This document shows positions 1-7,555 of a stretch of 44,326 nt of DNA, piece after piece (the first letter of the stretch is position 1; every line of letters starts with the position of its first letter). Where the stretch lies: assembly GCA_020725675.1 (NCBI GenBank), contig DYEP01000186.1, forward strand, positions 1-44,326. Direction: 5' to 3'. The position numbers and the translations under genes were made by a program. This stretch comes from Symbiobacterium sp. (GTDB lineage: Bacteria > Bacillota > Sulfobacillia > DUSP01 > DYEP01). The notes under the pieces are model-generated. The model was not told the origin of the DNA, did not search any database, and worked only from the letters and a program-made list of their open reading frames with translations.

Positions 1-56
1 ACAATAATCTCAAGTTCCCGGAAGGAGGTTTCGAGCAAATCTCGTACTCTTATCAT

Positions 57-124
57 AACGAGGGTTCGTCTCCTTTCTAGTTGGGGGTTGCTACCAAACT
101 AAATTGGAGACTGAAGCCCTCGTT
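57..124. other. Long imperfect hairpin / structured element
   Basis: This lies in the 344-base gene-free stretch before tatA. AACGAGGG (57-64) pairs with CCCTCGTT (117-124). GTCTCC (68-73) pairs with GGAGAC (106-111). TAGTT (78-82) pairs with AACTA (97-101), and GG (84-85) with CC (94-95). That makes about 21 base pairs in a rod with small internal loops and an 8-base end loop. It is not GC-rich and has no T-run, so it is not an ordinary terminator. It could be a small RNA, a leader RNA or a relic of a miniature inverted-repeat element. I do not recognise a known family. I see no gene in the rest of 1-344. Confidence 0.5.
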
Positions 125-186
125 CCCTTCTTCTTACCTGCTTCTCTCCAAAGTACCCACATTAATTTTACTCATACGTTTCAGTC

Positions 187-215
187 TTGGAGGAAAGAAT
201 TGGTTAGGATATGAT
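187..215 (+). promoter_or_regulatory. Candidate promoter for tatAC
   Basis: TTGGAG (187-192) and TATGAT (210-215) are separated by 17 bases. The -10 is good and the -35 weak. They lie about 130 bases upstream of the tatA start. No other clear promoter is visible between the hairpin and tatA. Confidence 0.3.
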
Positions 216-344
216 GAAATGTCAACAGTACCTCACAGGTGTTGTTGATAAAATAAATACCACATGAGACTTGAAGGAGTTTGTTCGTGCGTTCTCGAAA
301 TCACAGACGAAGATGCAGGTCGTTTAGCCAAGGGAGGTATAACT

Positions 345-530
345 GTGTTATTTGGTAGGATCGGCTGGGTGGAACTTGTACTGGTGCTTGTGCTCGCGCT
401 TATCATCTTTGGTCCGGGTAAGTTGCCCGAGGTGGCCAGGGCTCTTGGCAAGTCCCTCGGAGAGTTCAAGAAGGCCACGAAAGAGGGAACGGAGGACCGG
501 GAAGACCCTGACAAAGGTGCCAGGTGCTGA
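345..530 (+). CDS. tatA: Twin-arginine translocase subunit TatA
   Basis: A 61-residue pore-forming Tat subunit. One membrane helix (residues 8-22) is followed by the FGPGKLPE hinge (22-29) and a charged amphipathic helix and tail, the standard TatA/TatE layout. The start is the GTG at 345, because GGGAGGT lies a few bases upstream and TatA proteins begin a few residues before the helix. An upstream in-frame ATG at 264 would add 27 residues with no family counterpart. tatC follows 62 bases downstream, so the two form a minimal TatA-TatC system like that of many Gram-positives, where TatA also does the TatB job. A clear Tat substrate, the formate dehydrogenase catalytic subunit, lies at the other end of the window. 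Confidence 0.92.
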   Translation: MLFGRIGWVELVLVLVLALIIFGPGKLPEVARALGKSLGEFKKATKEGTEDREDPDKGARC

Positions 531-592
531 GGAAGTAACCGCGCATCAGGAAAGGACAGGTAGCGGCGCGACGTGGTAAGCCGCGGATCGGT

Positions 593-1294
593 ATGGCAGA
601 CCAAAAGGAGATGTCAGTAGTAGAACATTTGAGCGAACTCCGGCGCAGACTCATCATTTCTGTGCTTGCGGTGTTTTTGGGCAGTGCAGGCTGTTTTGCA
701 TTTGTCGCCACCATCAGAACGTTGTTTACTCTACCCGCCGGTAGTGTGCAGCTTGTGTATCTTACTCCGCCTGAGGTGTTAATGACAGATATAAAGGTGG
801 CATTTACTGCAGGTCTGGTCGTTGCATCCCCGGTGGTGCTGTACCAGATATGGGCTTTCGTTGTACCGGGGCTCAAGCCGGGCGAGAAGAGGCTCATCCT
901 CCCAGTAGTTGTCGCTTCGCTTGTCTTCTTTCTGCTGGGCGTGGTCTTTTCGTATTTTATCGTATTGCCGTTCACCTTACGGTTCTTCTTAGGGTTTGAA
1001 ACGCCGGGTCTTGCTGCTATGTTTTCTTATTCCCGATACGTATCCTTTGCCATGGTCATCATCTTCTCATTCGGGCTCGTGTTTCAGATGCCGCTGGTCA
1101 TTTTGCTGCTTGGAAAGCTCGGGATTGTCACCTCAGCGGGACTCCGGCGTGCTCGCAAGTTCGCTATACTGGCAGTGTTCATCGTGGCTGCGGTGCTAAC
1201 TCCGCCTGATGTCATCTCGCAAGTGTTGATGGCGGGGCCAATGATCGTGCTGTATGAGCTCAGCATAGCGCTGCTACGTCTTTCTCGAAGGTGA
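593..1294 (+). CDS. tatC: Sec-independent translocase protein TatC
   Basis: A 233-residue polytopic membrane protein, the receptor that binds twin-arginine signal peptides. Visible family marks are the N-terminal HLSELRRRL (12-20), TPPEVL (58-63), a SP..LYQIWAFV stretch (79-90) and PGLKPGEKR (92-100), with about six hydrophobic segments. Length is slightly short of the usual 240-260 residues. It is the downstream partner of tatA. The stop codon ends at 1294 and the stop codon of the convergent acetyltransferase begins at 1295, so the two genes touch without overlapping and there is no room for a terminator between them. Confidence 0.95.
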   Translation: MADQKEMSVVEHLSELRRRLIISVLAVFLGSAGCFAFVATIRTLFTLPAGSVQLVYLTPPEVLMTDIKVAFTAGLVVASPVVLYQIWAFVVPGLKPGEKRLILPVVVASLVFFLLGVVFSYFIVLPFTLRFFLGFETPGLAAMFSYSRYVSFAMVIIFSFGLVFQMPLVILLLGKLGIVTSAGLRRARKFAILAVFIVAAVLTPPDVISQVLMAGPMIVLYELSIALLRLSRR

Positions 1295-2119
1295 CTACAA
1301 GTACTTGCACACAATGTAACTTACGCTTCCGGTTCTTCCAAAGCCGAACCGCTTATACAGCTGCTGTGACCGCAGGTTATCGACCTGGGTACCCAAGTTG
1401 AAGCGCGTCGCACCTTGGCTGCAGAGGAATTGTATTGCGTGAGAGAGGAGCTTTGCGCCAAAACCCCTGCCCTGGTGTTGGCGGGCTACCGCGAGCCGGC
1501 CTATGTGGGCTTCACCGTTATCCATTAAAGTGTTAATGTTATACCCTATGACCTTCTCGTCTAGTTCCAGCACGAAGAAACTATTACGTTCCGCCTGCGC
1601 ATACCGCAGGAATGCCTCTGCACTTTCTTCCCATAGCCAGTTGAACGCCGACACCTCCACTTCCCTGATCTGTTCGAGGTCGCTGGCCCGAAAAGGCCTG
1701 ATCATGCCAGGGACGTTAGATGTGTTGGGTACTGTAACATCGTCTTTTTGCATGATGATAATTCCCTCTGCGACGAAATATCCCCTGCTCTTGAACAGGT
1801 CTAACAGGTGCTCAGTCAGGTTCGTCACGAGGAGACGGCGGGTTTCTCCTCCTGTGCAGTACCCTTCTGCGCTCTGAACGAGCTTTTGTACCACCTCGTG
1901 CCTGGGGTCATCGCGGGTTCTTACCGCGAAGGATTTGTCCCATGGGCGCCCCTTCCACGAGTACAACAATCCATAACCCTCAAGACCGCCTTCGGATTCA
2001 ACGATGAACAGGCAGCCTCCCTGCTCCACCACTCTTTCGAATTCCGGCGTACGGGGTAAGCCGAGTGAATCCCTGAACTCCAGCACTCTATGTTTCACTG
2101 ATTCCCAGGATACTAACAC
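1295..2119 (-). CDS. GNAT-family N-acetyltransferase with two tandem GNAT-like halves
   Basis: 274 residues. The C-terminal half (from about 142) is a clear GNAT domain: a RPFRASDLEQI opening strand, then HIGRLAV followed by the acetyl-CoA loop HQGRGFGAKLL, and the closing LYKRFGF motif. The N-terminal half has a GNAT-like strand pattern but no obvious acetyl-CoA loop, so it is probably a degenerate copy. The substrate cannot be told from sequence. The GTG start at 2119 has a GAGGGGTG site just upstream. It lies head-to-tail with the DMT transporter on the same strand (24 bases apart), so the two are probably co-transcribed. Confidence 0.85.
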   Translation of the reverse strand: MLVSWESVKHRVLEFRDSLGLPRTPEFERVVEQGGCLFIVESEGGLEGYGLLYSWKGRPWDKSFAVRTRDDPRHEVVQKLVQSAEGYCTGGETRRLLVTNLTEHLLDLFKSRGYFVAEGIIIMQKDDVTVPNTSNVPGMIRPFRASDLEQIREVEVSAFNWLWEESAEAFLRYAQAERNSFFVLELDEKVIGYNINTLMDNGEAHIGRLAVARQHQGRGFGAKLLSHAIQFLCSQGATRFNLGTQVDNLRSQQLYKRFGFGRTGSVSYIVCKYL

Positions 2120-2143
2120 GCGATCACCCCTCTTAAGCGTAGT

Positions 2144-3040
2144 TTAAGTCTGGCGCTGCCTCATATTCCGCGGTATGTGCTCAAGCTCGGCTAGCACCCC
2201 TCCAGCGAGCATGAGCGTTGCACCAAGAGCTTCAGCGGACGAAAACGACTCGCCCAACGCCATTCCGGCGAATATCAAAGTGAAGACTGGTTCCATTGCA
2301 AGAAGGATAGCGGCTCTCCAGGGTACAGTCAGGCGCTGTGCCCACGCCTGAGCGTAAGTGGCACCTATGGTGTTGGGCAGGGCTAAGAACACCACGGCAA
2401 GCCAAACTCCTGCAGGCACAGCCGCAGGCATTTGTTCCACAAGCAGCGCGGGTATAAGGCAACCCATGCCGACAACCGAGATCTGTCCCAACGTGAACGA
2501 ACCCAGATCATATCGTGGCGAGTACTTATCAACAGCCAGAATCTGAAGGCCGAAGAACAGGGCACAGCCCAGCACCAGGACCTCGCCCCCCAGGAATTGG
2601 CGATAGCTGTCTTGGCTGATTCCGCTCATCACTCCAAGGCCCACTGTGGCCAAAACTGCTCCCGCCCACGCGAGTGCGGACGGTGAGCGCTTCGATACGA
2701 CTGTTGAGATGACAGGTACGAATACCATGTACAGTCCGGTAATGAACGCCGCCCTAGAGGCGGAGGTGTAGTTCATGCCCACTGTCTGGAGTATGTATGC
2801 CATGCATAAGAAAGCGCCGGTGATCAGCACGGGAAGAGGCCTAGTACGAAGTGGCAAGACATACGTCGGCCTTGCGGCCAGCATGATCAGCGCTGATAGA
2901 GAAAACCTGACCCCAAGGAACAAAAGTGGAGGAACGTAAGCCAGGATGTATTTGGTCAGCACGAAGCCAAGCCCCCAGAAAGCGGCAATTGTCAACAGTA
3001 TCAGGTCGGCAGCTAGAGTACGGTAGTGTCTGAAGTTCAT
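2144..3040 (-). CDS. EamA/DMT-superfamily transporter
   Basis: 298 residues made almost wholly of hydrophobic helices, about ten, arranged as two EamA repeats. The N-terminal repeat holds AAFWGLGFVLTKYIL and the TSASRAAFITGLY signature. The second repeat holds the matching LAMEPVFTLIFAGMALGE motif near the C-terminus. These proteins are drug/metabolite exporters, often for amino acids or metabolites. The ATG at 3040 has AAGGAG nine bases upstream. It precedes the GNAT gene in the same direction. Substrate unknown. A second, different EamA protein is encoded at 12548-13453. Confidence 0.9.
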   Translation of the reverse strand: MNFRHYRTLAADLILLTIAAFWGLGFVLTKYILAYVPPLLFLGVRFSLSALIMLAARPTYVLPLRTRPLPVLITGAFLCMAYILQTVGMNYTSASRAAFITGLYMVFVPVISTVVSKRSPSALAWAGAVLATVGLGVMSGISQDSYRQFLGGEVLVLGCALFFGLQILAVDKYSPRYDLGSFTLGQISVVGMGCLIPALLVEQMPAAVPAGVWLAVVFLALPNTIGATYAQAWAQRLTVPWRAAILLAMEPVFTLIFAGMALGESFSSAEALGATLMLAGGVLAELEHIPRNMRQRQT

Positions 3041-3192
3041 GCATCCACGCTCCTTACCAGATTCAGCACTTAAGGATTATCCGGCGCGGCGTAAGGTTCC
3101 TTCTTGGGGACATACCGTTTTCTCCGCTTCTTCACCAGAGGGTGCCGCTTCATCGTAAGATAATACAGCCGAATCTCTAGGGAGGTATCCGC

Positions 3193-3510
3193 GTGACATG
3201 CCTTTATGATGAAGCGAGGAACCTGGGTTTCCGCCTGATTTACGTCAAAAACCCCAAACTGGTGGCGAGGCGCGTCTTCGGGCGGATCCTGTTGGCTAAT
3301 CATATTCTATACAACTGCCCTCAAGAAGTGGCCTCGGCGCTTGTGGGGATATATGAAGACCCGGCTGCTGCACACAAGTACCTTCCCATCGTTCAGGAAT
3401 ACTGGAACGCCCAGGGGCTGCCGCCCGATGCGCGCCTGCTGGGCATCACGTGGGGGAAACCTGGGTACTACAGCATGTGTGACAGGGTAGCAAACCCCGA
3501 AAAACAGTGA
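3193..3510 (+). CDS. Hypothetical protein (105 aa)
   Basis: I do not recognise a family. The call as a gene rests on an ideal GGAGGT (3181-3186) six bases before the GTG at 3193, and on protein-like composition: alternating hydrophobic and charged residues, no signal peptide, no membrane helix. The central part (VARRVFGRILLANHILYNCPQ) looks helical, and the C-terminal part contains ITWGKPGYYSM. It stands alone between the divergent DMT gene and the sensor kinase, about 100 bases before the latter. A short overlapping minus-strand frame has no ribosome site and was rejected. Confidence 0.6.
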   Translation: MTCLYDEARNLGFRLIYVKNPKLVARRVFGRILLANHILYNCPQEVASALVGIYEDPAAAHKYLPIVQEYWNAQGLPPDARLLGITWGKPGYYSMCDRVANPEKQ

Positions 3511-3547
3511 GCTATGTTTAGAAAATTGATGTAGACAAAGTGAAGCA

Positions 3548-3566
3548 TTCCTGCAAGTTGCAGGAA
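3548..3566. promoter_or_regulatory. Perfect 9-1-9 palindrome upstream of the haem sensor kinase
   Basis: TTCCTGCAAGTTGCAGGAA is exactly self-complementary around its central G. It lies 47 bases before the kinase start, has no T-run after it, and sits where an operator would be expected. It could equally be a stem at the end of the preceding small gene. A weaker hairpin (ACTCA...TGAGT) follows at about 3577-3594. Confidence 0.5.
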
Positions 3567-3612
3567 ATTGCCGTTTACTCAAAGAATATGAGTTAATGTT
3601 CGGGGTGGTGTG

Positions 3613-4893
3613 ATGTTCAGGTTGCCCAGGCCACAATGGTTGTTGGTGATCATGGTTGTGATGGCATTCACAACCATGATCTATGCCCTGCTTCAATATG
3701 CTACGCGCCAGTTTCTTGAGAGGGAACTTGTGTCACGCGCTCGGGTCGCAGAGGCACAGTTCCTCCTGGAGAGGGATTACAAGGCTGCAGACAGGGCTGT
3801 TGTTGCGTTGGCCTGTCCCTTGCAGTTTCACCGCCGCTTTGACTTTTCTTCAGCCTACGCGTTGATCTTTGGTCCTGATACTCAGTGCTGGGCATACAGT
3901 GAGGGTCCCCTCTACAACGAAAAGACCTGGTACTTCTTCACGGAATCGGGCCGGAGGCGCTTTCGGTATGCCTCCCCGGTCAGGGCCCAACCCGAATGCT
4001 TCGAATGCCACACGGGAGAGTACGCACCTGCGTTCAACCTGGGTCAGGTCGTGGGCCAATTTAATGTCATAGTTGATGTAGCTTCCTTTGCCAGGGCCAC
4101 GGTGCCAAGGCCACTTCAGCCTTCGTGGTCATTTGTCATATCGCTGAGTCTTAGCACACTCAGCGTGCTCACTTACGTCTTAAGCAGGCAGCGCGAGATG
4201 GATCATTCCCATTGCGGTTACAGGAGGCTGGCGGAGACGGTAGCATATGCCACTCACGAACTGAAGACGCCCATCGCATCTGTGGAGGCCCTGGCAGAAA
4301 TGCTTCTTTCCGATGTTACCGACGACAGGGAGAGAGAGTACTTAAGCGGCATCGCACGCAACTGCAAAGAGCTCCTGTTATCTATAAATAACATATTGGA
4401 CATGGCAAGGCTCGAGGCTGGCAAACTCACCATCCGCCGAGAGAAGACTAACGTCTCAAGGCTTCTTCGGGAGATCGTAGCTGAGGCCATACCCATTGCT
4501 GATCGGAGAGGGGTACGGATCGAGCTGGCTGTCACACCCCTTCCTGAGGTCAACATCGACCCGCGCGCGCTGCGCTCCATAATACTGAACTTGCTCAGCA
4601 ACGCGGTCAAACACTCGCCCAAGGGAGGCATGGTAGACCTTGGCGTGTCGCATCAAAAGGAACAAGGGAATATCAAGTTTGTTGTCCGGGACCGGGGCCC
4701 CGGCATTCCCAAGGAGATGCTGGCTCACATATTCGAGCCTTTTTGTCCTACGTCTGGGAACGGGGGATCGGGTCTTGGCCTTTCCCTCACGCGCAGGCTT
4801 GTCACTATGCACGGAGGTGATATCTGGGTTTTGAGCAACGAGGGGAAGGGTGCGTCGTTCTTCTTTACGTTACCGCTTGAAGGGAAGGAGTGA
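3613..4893 (+). CDS. Sensor histidine kinase with extracytoplasmic c-type haem domain (DUF3365/Tll0287-like)
   Basis: 426 residues. A first membrane helix (about 9-29) is followed by an outside domain of about 140 residues ending near a CFECH motif (Cys129, Cys132, His133). This is the CxxCH signature for covalent haem c, placed as in DUF3365/Tll0287-type sensor domains. A second helix (about 172-190) leads to a HisKA domain with phosphoacceptor His215 (ATHELKTP) and a HATPase with the DRGPGIP and GGSGLGLSL ATP-lid motifs. The protein should sense redox state or a diatomic gas and signal to the response regulator that follows four bases later. The ATG at 3613 is preferred over the GTG at 3610 because of the GGGGTGG site. 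Haem attachment needs a cytochrome c maturation system, which is not in the window. Confidence 0.87.
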   Translation: MFRLPRPQWLLVIMVVMAFTTMIYALLQYATRQFLERELVSRARVAEAQFLLERDYKAADRAVVALACPLQFHRRFDFSSAYALIFGPDTQCWAYSEGPLYNEKTWYFFTESGRRRFRYASPVRAQPECFECHTGEYAPAFNLGQVVGQFNVIVDVASFARATVPRPLQPSWSFVISLSLSTLSVLTYVLSRQREMDHSHCGYRRLAETVAYATHELKTPIASVEALAEMLLSDVTDDREREYLSGIARNCKELLLSINNILDMARLEAGKLTIRREKTNVSRLLREIVAEAIPIADRRGVRIELAVTPLPEVNIDPRALRSIILNLLSNAVKHSPKGGMVDLGVSHQKEQGNIKFVVRDRGPGIPKEMLAHIFEPFCPTSGNGGSGLGLSLTRRLVTMHGGDIWVLSNEGKGASFFFTLPLEGKE

Positions 4894-4897
4894 GCTG

Positions 4898-5590
4898 ATG
4901 CCCAACAGAATTCTGGTCATTGAAGACGACCCCGACATAGCACAGGTGATACTGGACAAGCTGTCTTCAGAAGGTCATGCCGTATCCGTCGGCTCTGACG
5001 GGCAGGCCGGGCTTTCTGAGTTTTTAAGTCACGGGGCGGACCTGGTTGTGCTCGACCTGGTGCTACCAAAGATGGATGGCTATGAGGTGCTGACGAAGAT
5101 CCGCAGTGCAAGCGACGTGCCGGTGATCATCCTTTCCGCACGAGGAGAGGAACTGGACAAGGTGCTTGGTTTTAGGATGGGAGCAGACGACTATGTGGTA
5201 AAGCCGTTCAGCCCCCAGGAACTCTGTATGAGAGTCCAGGCGGTGCTGAAGCGCTTCCAGCTCCAGGGTGGTGAACTACCCGGACACTCCATTACGCTCA
5301 AGACGGGCATTACGATTGACAGGGACCGACGGAAGGTGCTGGTTTCAGGAACGGATGCCGGGCTCACCAGGCGGGAATTTGACCTCCTGTACCTTTTGGC
5401 TACCAGACCGGGCCACGTGTTCACATACGATCGGATCGTTCAGGAGCTGTGGGAGACAGACTACACCGGGGATATGGGGAACCTCACCGTGCTTGTAAGC
5501 AGACTTCGAACCAAGTTGAAAAATGCCGGTGTCAGTGATGATCCGGTTGAATCGGTAAGAGGAGTGGGCTACAGGTTAAAAGAGAAGTAG
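4898..5590 (+). CDS. OmpR/PhoB-family response regulator (partner of the haem sensor kinase)
   Basis: 230 residues. The receiver domain has the acidic pair EDD (9-11), phosphoacceptor Asp53 (VLDLVLPKMDG) and the conserved KPF lysine. A winged-helix DNA-binding domain follows (LTRREFDLLYLLA ... VRGVGYRL). The start is the ATG at 4898, after GGAAGGAG. An upstream in-frame ATG at 4850 lies inside the kinase gene and would add an unrelated leader. The kinase stop ends at 4893, so the pair is clearly one operon. Targets are not visible, but the TPP enzyme immediately downstream is a candidate. Confidence 0.93.
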   Translation: MPNRILVIEDDPDIAQVILDKLSSEGHAVSVGSDGQAGLSEFLSHGADLVVLDLVLPKMDGYEVLTKIRSASDVPVIILSARGEELDKVLGFRMGADDYVVKPFSPQELCMRVQAVLKRFQLQGGELPGHSITLKTGITIDRDRRKVLVSGTDAGLTRREFDLLYLLATRPGHVFTYDRIVQELWETDYTGDMGNLTVLVSRLRTKLKNAGVSDDPVESVRGVGYRLKEK

Positions 5591-5625
5591 TGGGGAGGCA
5601 GAGCCTTCGCACCGTTTGATGAGGA

Positions 5626-5654
5626 GGTCGCATCGTGACCGGAGGATTTTCCGG
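5626..5654 (+). promoter_or_regulatory. Overlapping alternative hairpins before the TPP enzyme gene
   Basis: GGTC (5626-5629) can pair with GACC (5637-5640). CCGGA (5639-5643) can pair with TCCGG (5650-5654). The two stems share bases 5639-5640, so they exclude each other. This may be a weak attenuator or an end-of-operon structure in the 135-base gap between the response regulator and the TPP enzyme. No T-run follows either stem. Confidence 0.3.
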
Positions 5655-5725
5655 CTGAGAGGCGAAAAAGAACTGCATCTTGAGTTTATGGGATAGAGCT
5701 CCCTGGACCACGGGGTGATGGGTAT

Positions 5726-7321
5726 ATGGAGAAGGCAAGCGAGGCGGCGGCGAAGGCACTGAAAGAGGCGGGAGTGAAATTCGTGTTCGGCGTCCCGGGC
5801 GGTGAGATCACTGACCTGGTGGAAGGCTTCCGCAACCAGGGGGTGCAGTTCATACTCACCCACCACGAAGCCACAGCGGCGTTTATGGCGGGGGCGGTAG
5901 GTGAGCTCACAGGGGTGCCCGGTGTGTGCGCTGCGACGCTCGGCCCAGGTGCCACCAATTTGGTGAGCGGTGTGGCCCAGGCGTATCTTGACCGGTCTCC
6001 AATTATTGCCTTTACGGGCCAGATGCCGGGATGGAGGCGGCTGACCGAGACCCACCAGGTGCTCGACCTTCAGGCACTTTTTGCCCCGATCACCAAATGG
6101 CATTGTGCGCTTGAGCCAAAGAGATGCAGGGAGACCATCCTAAAGGCCGTGGACGTGGCGTGCTCGGAACGCCCGGGCCCCGTGTATATCGAAGTCCCTG
6201 CAGACGCGGCGAATCAAGAAGCTGAGCTGCCAGATCCTTACACTTTCACTGTCAGGTACATGGCAGAGGCGTGCACTTCTGACGCGTTCTTGGAATCAGC
6301 CAGATTGCTGCAGTCATCTCTTAGACCCGTACTCGTCGTAGGCGCGGCAGCGCTGCGTTCCAAGTGCGATGACGCGTTGCGGGAGTTTGTCGATCTCGTG
6401 CAGATCCCGGTTCTGGCAACTCCGAAGGGCAAGGGCCTCTTCCCGGAGGACCATGAATGCTTTGTAGGTACCCTTGAAATGCTGGGTAGTGCAGTCCTTT
6501 TTGAACTGCTCCATTCCTCCGATCTCGTGGTGAGCGTAGGTGTGGATGCCGTGGAACTAATGAGACGCTGGCAGCCCAAACCCGGGATTTGCCTGGACTT
6601 GGTCCCGAACCTCGATCACTACTACACCTGTTCTATCGAATTGGTAGGTCCTATCGGGAAACACTTGAGCCTTCTTTCGTCTGCGGTGTTGTCTTGTGCT
6701 ATTGGGCCCAAATGGAGCAAGAGCGAAATCAGGGACTGGAAAAGGCGCCTTTACGATAGCATTCCTGTCTCCGGCGCTAATTTTTATCCGTCGCAGCTTT
6801 TTTCAGTGATGAACCGTATGCTTCCTGAAGACACCATGATGAGCTGTGACGTGGGGGCGCATAAGTTCGCCACAGGACAGCTATGGCAGCCCAAGCGCCC
6901 TCGAAGTTTTTTAGTATCCAATGGACTTTCGTCCATGGGATATGGGCTTGCATCCGCTATTGCGGCCAAACTCATATACCCCAAACGGCCGTCAGTAGCA
7001 GTCGTGGGCGACGGCGGGCTGCTGATGTACGCGGGTGAACTTGAGACAGCAGCGCGCCTTGGAACGGCCGTCATCATCGTGGTGTGTGCAGACCGGACTC
7101 TTAGCCTAATAAAGATGAACCAGGAACGCAAGGGTTACCCACCCTGCGGCGTCGAGTTTACGAGTCCTGATTGGACCGCGGTAGCCAGGGGCATGGGTCT
7201 TGGTGCAGTGCGCGTCGAGACAGAAAGGGACCTGGAAGGCGCGTTGGAATTGGCGCTGTCGTGGCAGGGGCCGTTCCTCATTGAGGCGAATATCGATCCT
7301 GCAGGCTACAGAACCCGGTGA
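5726..7321 (+). CDS. Thiamine-pyrophosphate-dependent enzyme, acetolactate synthase-like
   Basis: 531 residues with the three-domain plan of the acetolactate synthase/pyruvate decarboxylase family. The N-terminal PYR domain has the catalytic glutamate (Glu48 in HHEATAAF) and the LGPGATN loop. A central nucleotide-fold domain follows, then a PP domain with the Mg/TPP motif beginning GDGGLLM. The usual NN at the end of that motif is replaced by AD (VVCADRTLSLI), where Asp can still ligate magnesium. This variant is typical of catabolic or uncharacterised paralogues rather than biosynthetic IlvB. There is no small regulatory subunit and no ilv gene nearby. The exact reaction (acetolactate synthesis, or decarboxylation of another 2-oxo acid) is unknown. 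Confidence 0.82.
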   Translation: MEKASEAAAKALKEAGVKFVFGVPGGEITDLVEGFRNQGVQFILTHHEATAAFMAGAVGELTGVPGVCAATLGPGATNLVSGVAQAYLDRSPIIAFTGQMPGWRRLTETHQVLDLQALFAPITKWHCALEPKRCRETILKAVDVACSERPGPVYIEVPADAANQEAELPDPYTFTVRYMAEACTSDAFLESARLLQSSLRPVLVVGAAALRSKCDDALREFVDLVQIPVLATPKGKGLFPEDHECFVGTLEMLGSAVLFELLHSSDLVVSVGVDAVELMRRWQPKPGICLDLVPNLDHYYTCSIELVGPIGKHLSLLSSAVLSCAIGPKWSKSEIRDWKRRLYDSIPVSGANFYPSQLFSVMNRMLPEDTMMSCDVGAHKFATGQLWQPKRPRSFLVSNGLSSMGYGLASAIAAKLIYPKRPSVAVVGDGGLLMYAGELETAARLGTAVIIVVCADRTLSLIKMNQERKGYPPCGVEFTSPDWTAVARGMGLGAVRVETERDLEGALELALSWQGPFLIEANIDPAGYRTR

Positions 7322-7358
7322 CATACGTGATATACCCACCTCCAATCTCTGAACCAAG

Positions 7359-7378
7359 CGAATGCCCCTGGGCATTCG
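7359..7378 (+). terminator. Hairpin after the TPP enzyme gene
   Basis: CGAATGCC (7359-7366) and GGCATTCG (7371-7378) form a perfect 8-bp stem with a 4-base loop, 38 bases after the stop codon. A second small stem, CCCG...CGGG, follows at about 7400-7413. The T-rich tail expected of a strong intrinsic terminator is weak, so this may be a 3-prime protecting hairpin instead. Confidence 0.4.
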
Positions 7379-7439
7379 GGCAGGCTCAGTTGTCTTGTTC
7401 CCGGTATTTCGGGCACAGTTCGTGTATTCCTGACTTATT

Positions 7440-7453
7440 GAATACATGTATTC
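7440..7453. promoter_or_regulatory. Perfect 14-bp palindrome upstream of mdh
   Basis: GAATACATGTATTC is fully self-complementary and is followed directly by seven Ts. With no loop it is a better operator than hairpin. It lies about 100 bases upstream of the mdh start and about 24 bases upstream of the candidate -35 box. Confidence 0.45.
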
Positions 7454-7476
7454 TTTTTTTGTATGACGGCAGGAGT

Positions 7477-7504
7477 TTGAGATTTTGGGCAGAAATCATA
7501 CACT
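7477..7504 (+). promoter_or_regulatory. Candidate mdh promoter
   Basis: TTGAGA (7477-7482) and TACACT (7499-7504) are separated by 16 bases, about 50 bases before the mdh start. The fit to a housekeeping promoter is moderate. Confidence 0.4.
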
Positions 7505-7555
7505 ACATTTTGGAATAATGTTTCTGTCAATGGAATACTGGAGGTGTGAAATGGG

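Noticed and set aside
264-344. N-terminal extension of TatA from an ATG at 264
   Set aside because: The extra 27 residues have no TatA counterpart, while the GTG at 345 has a clear ribosome site and gives the standard N-terminus.
3070-3303. 77-residue minus-strand frame
   Set aside because: It overlaps the better-supported plus-strand gene at 3193, has no ribosome site and has low-complexity basic composition.
5651-5660. CTGAGA as a TPP riboswitch (THI box) before the TPP enzyme
   Set aside because: The second conserved half of the riboswitch is absent, and six bases alone are not evidence.
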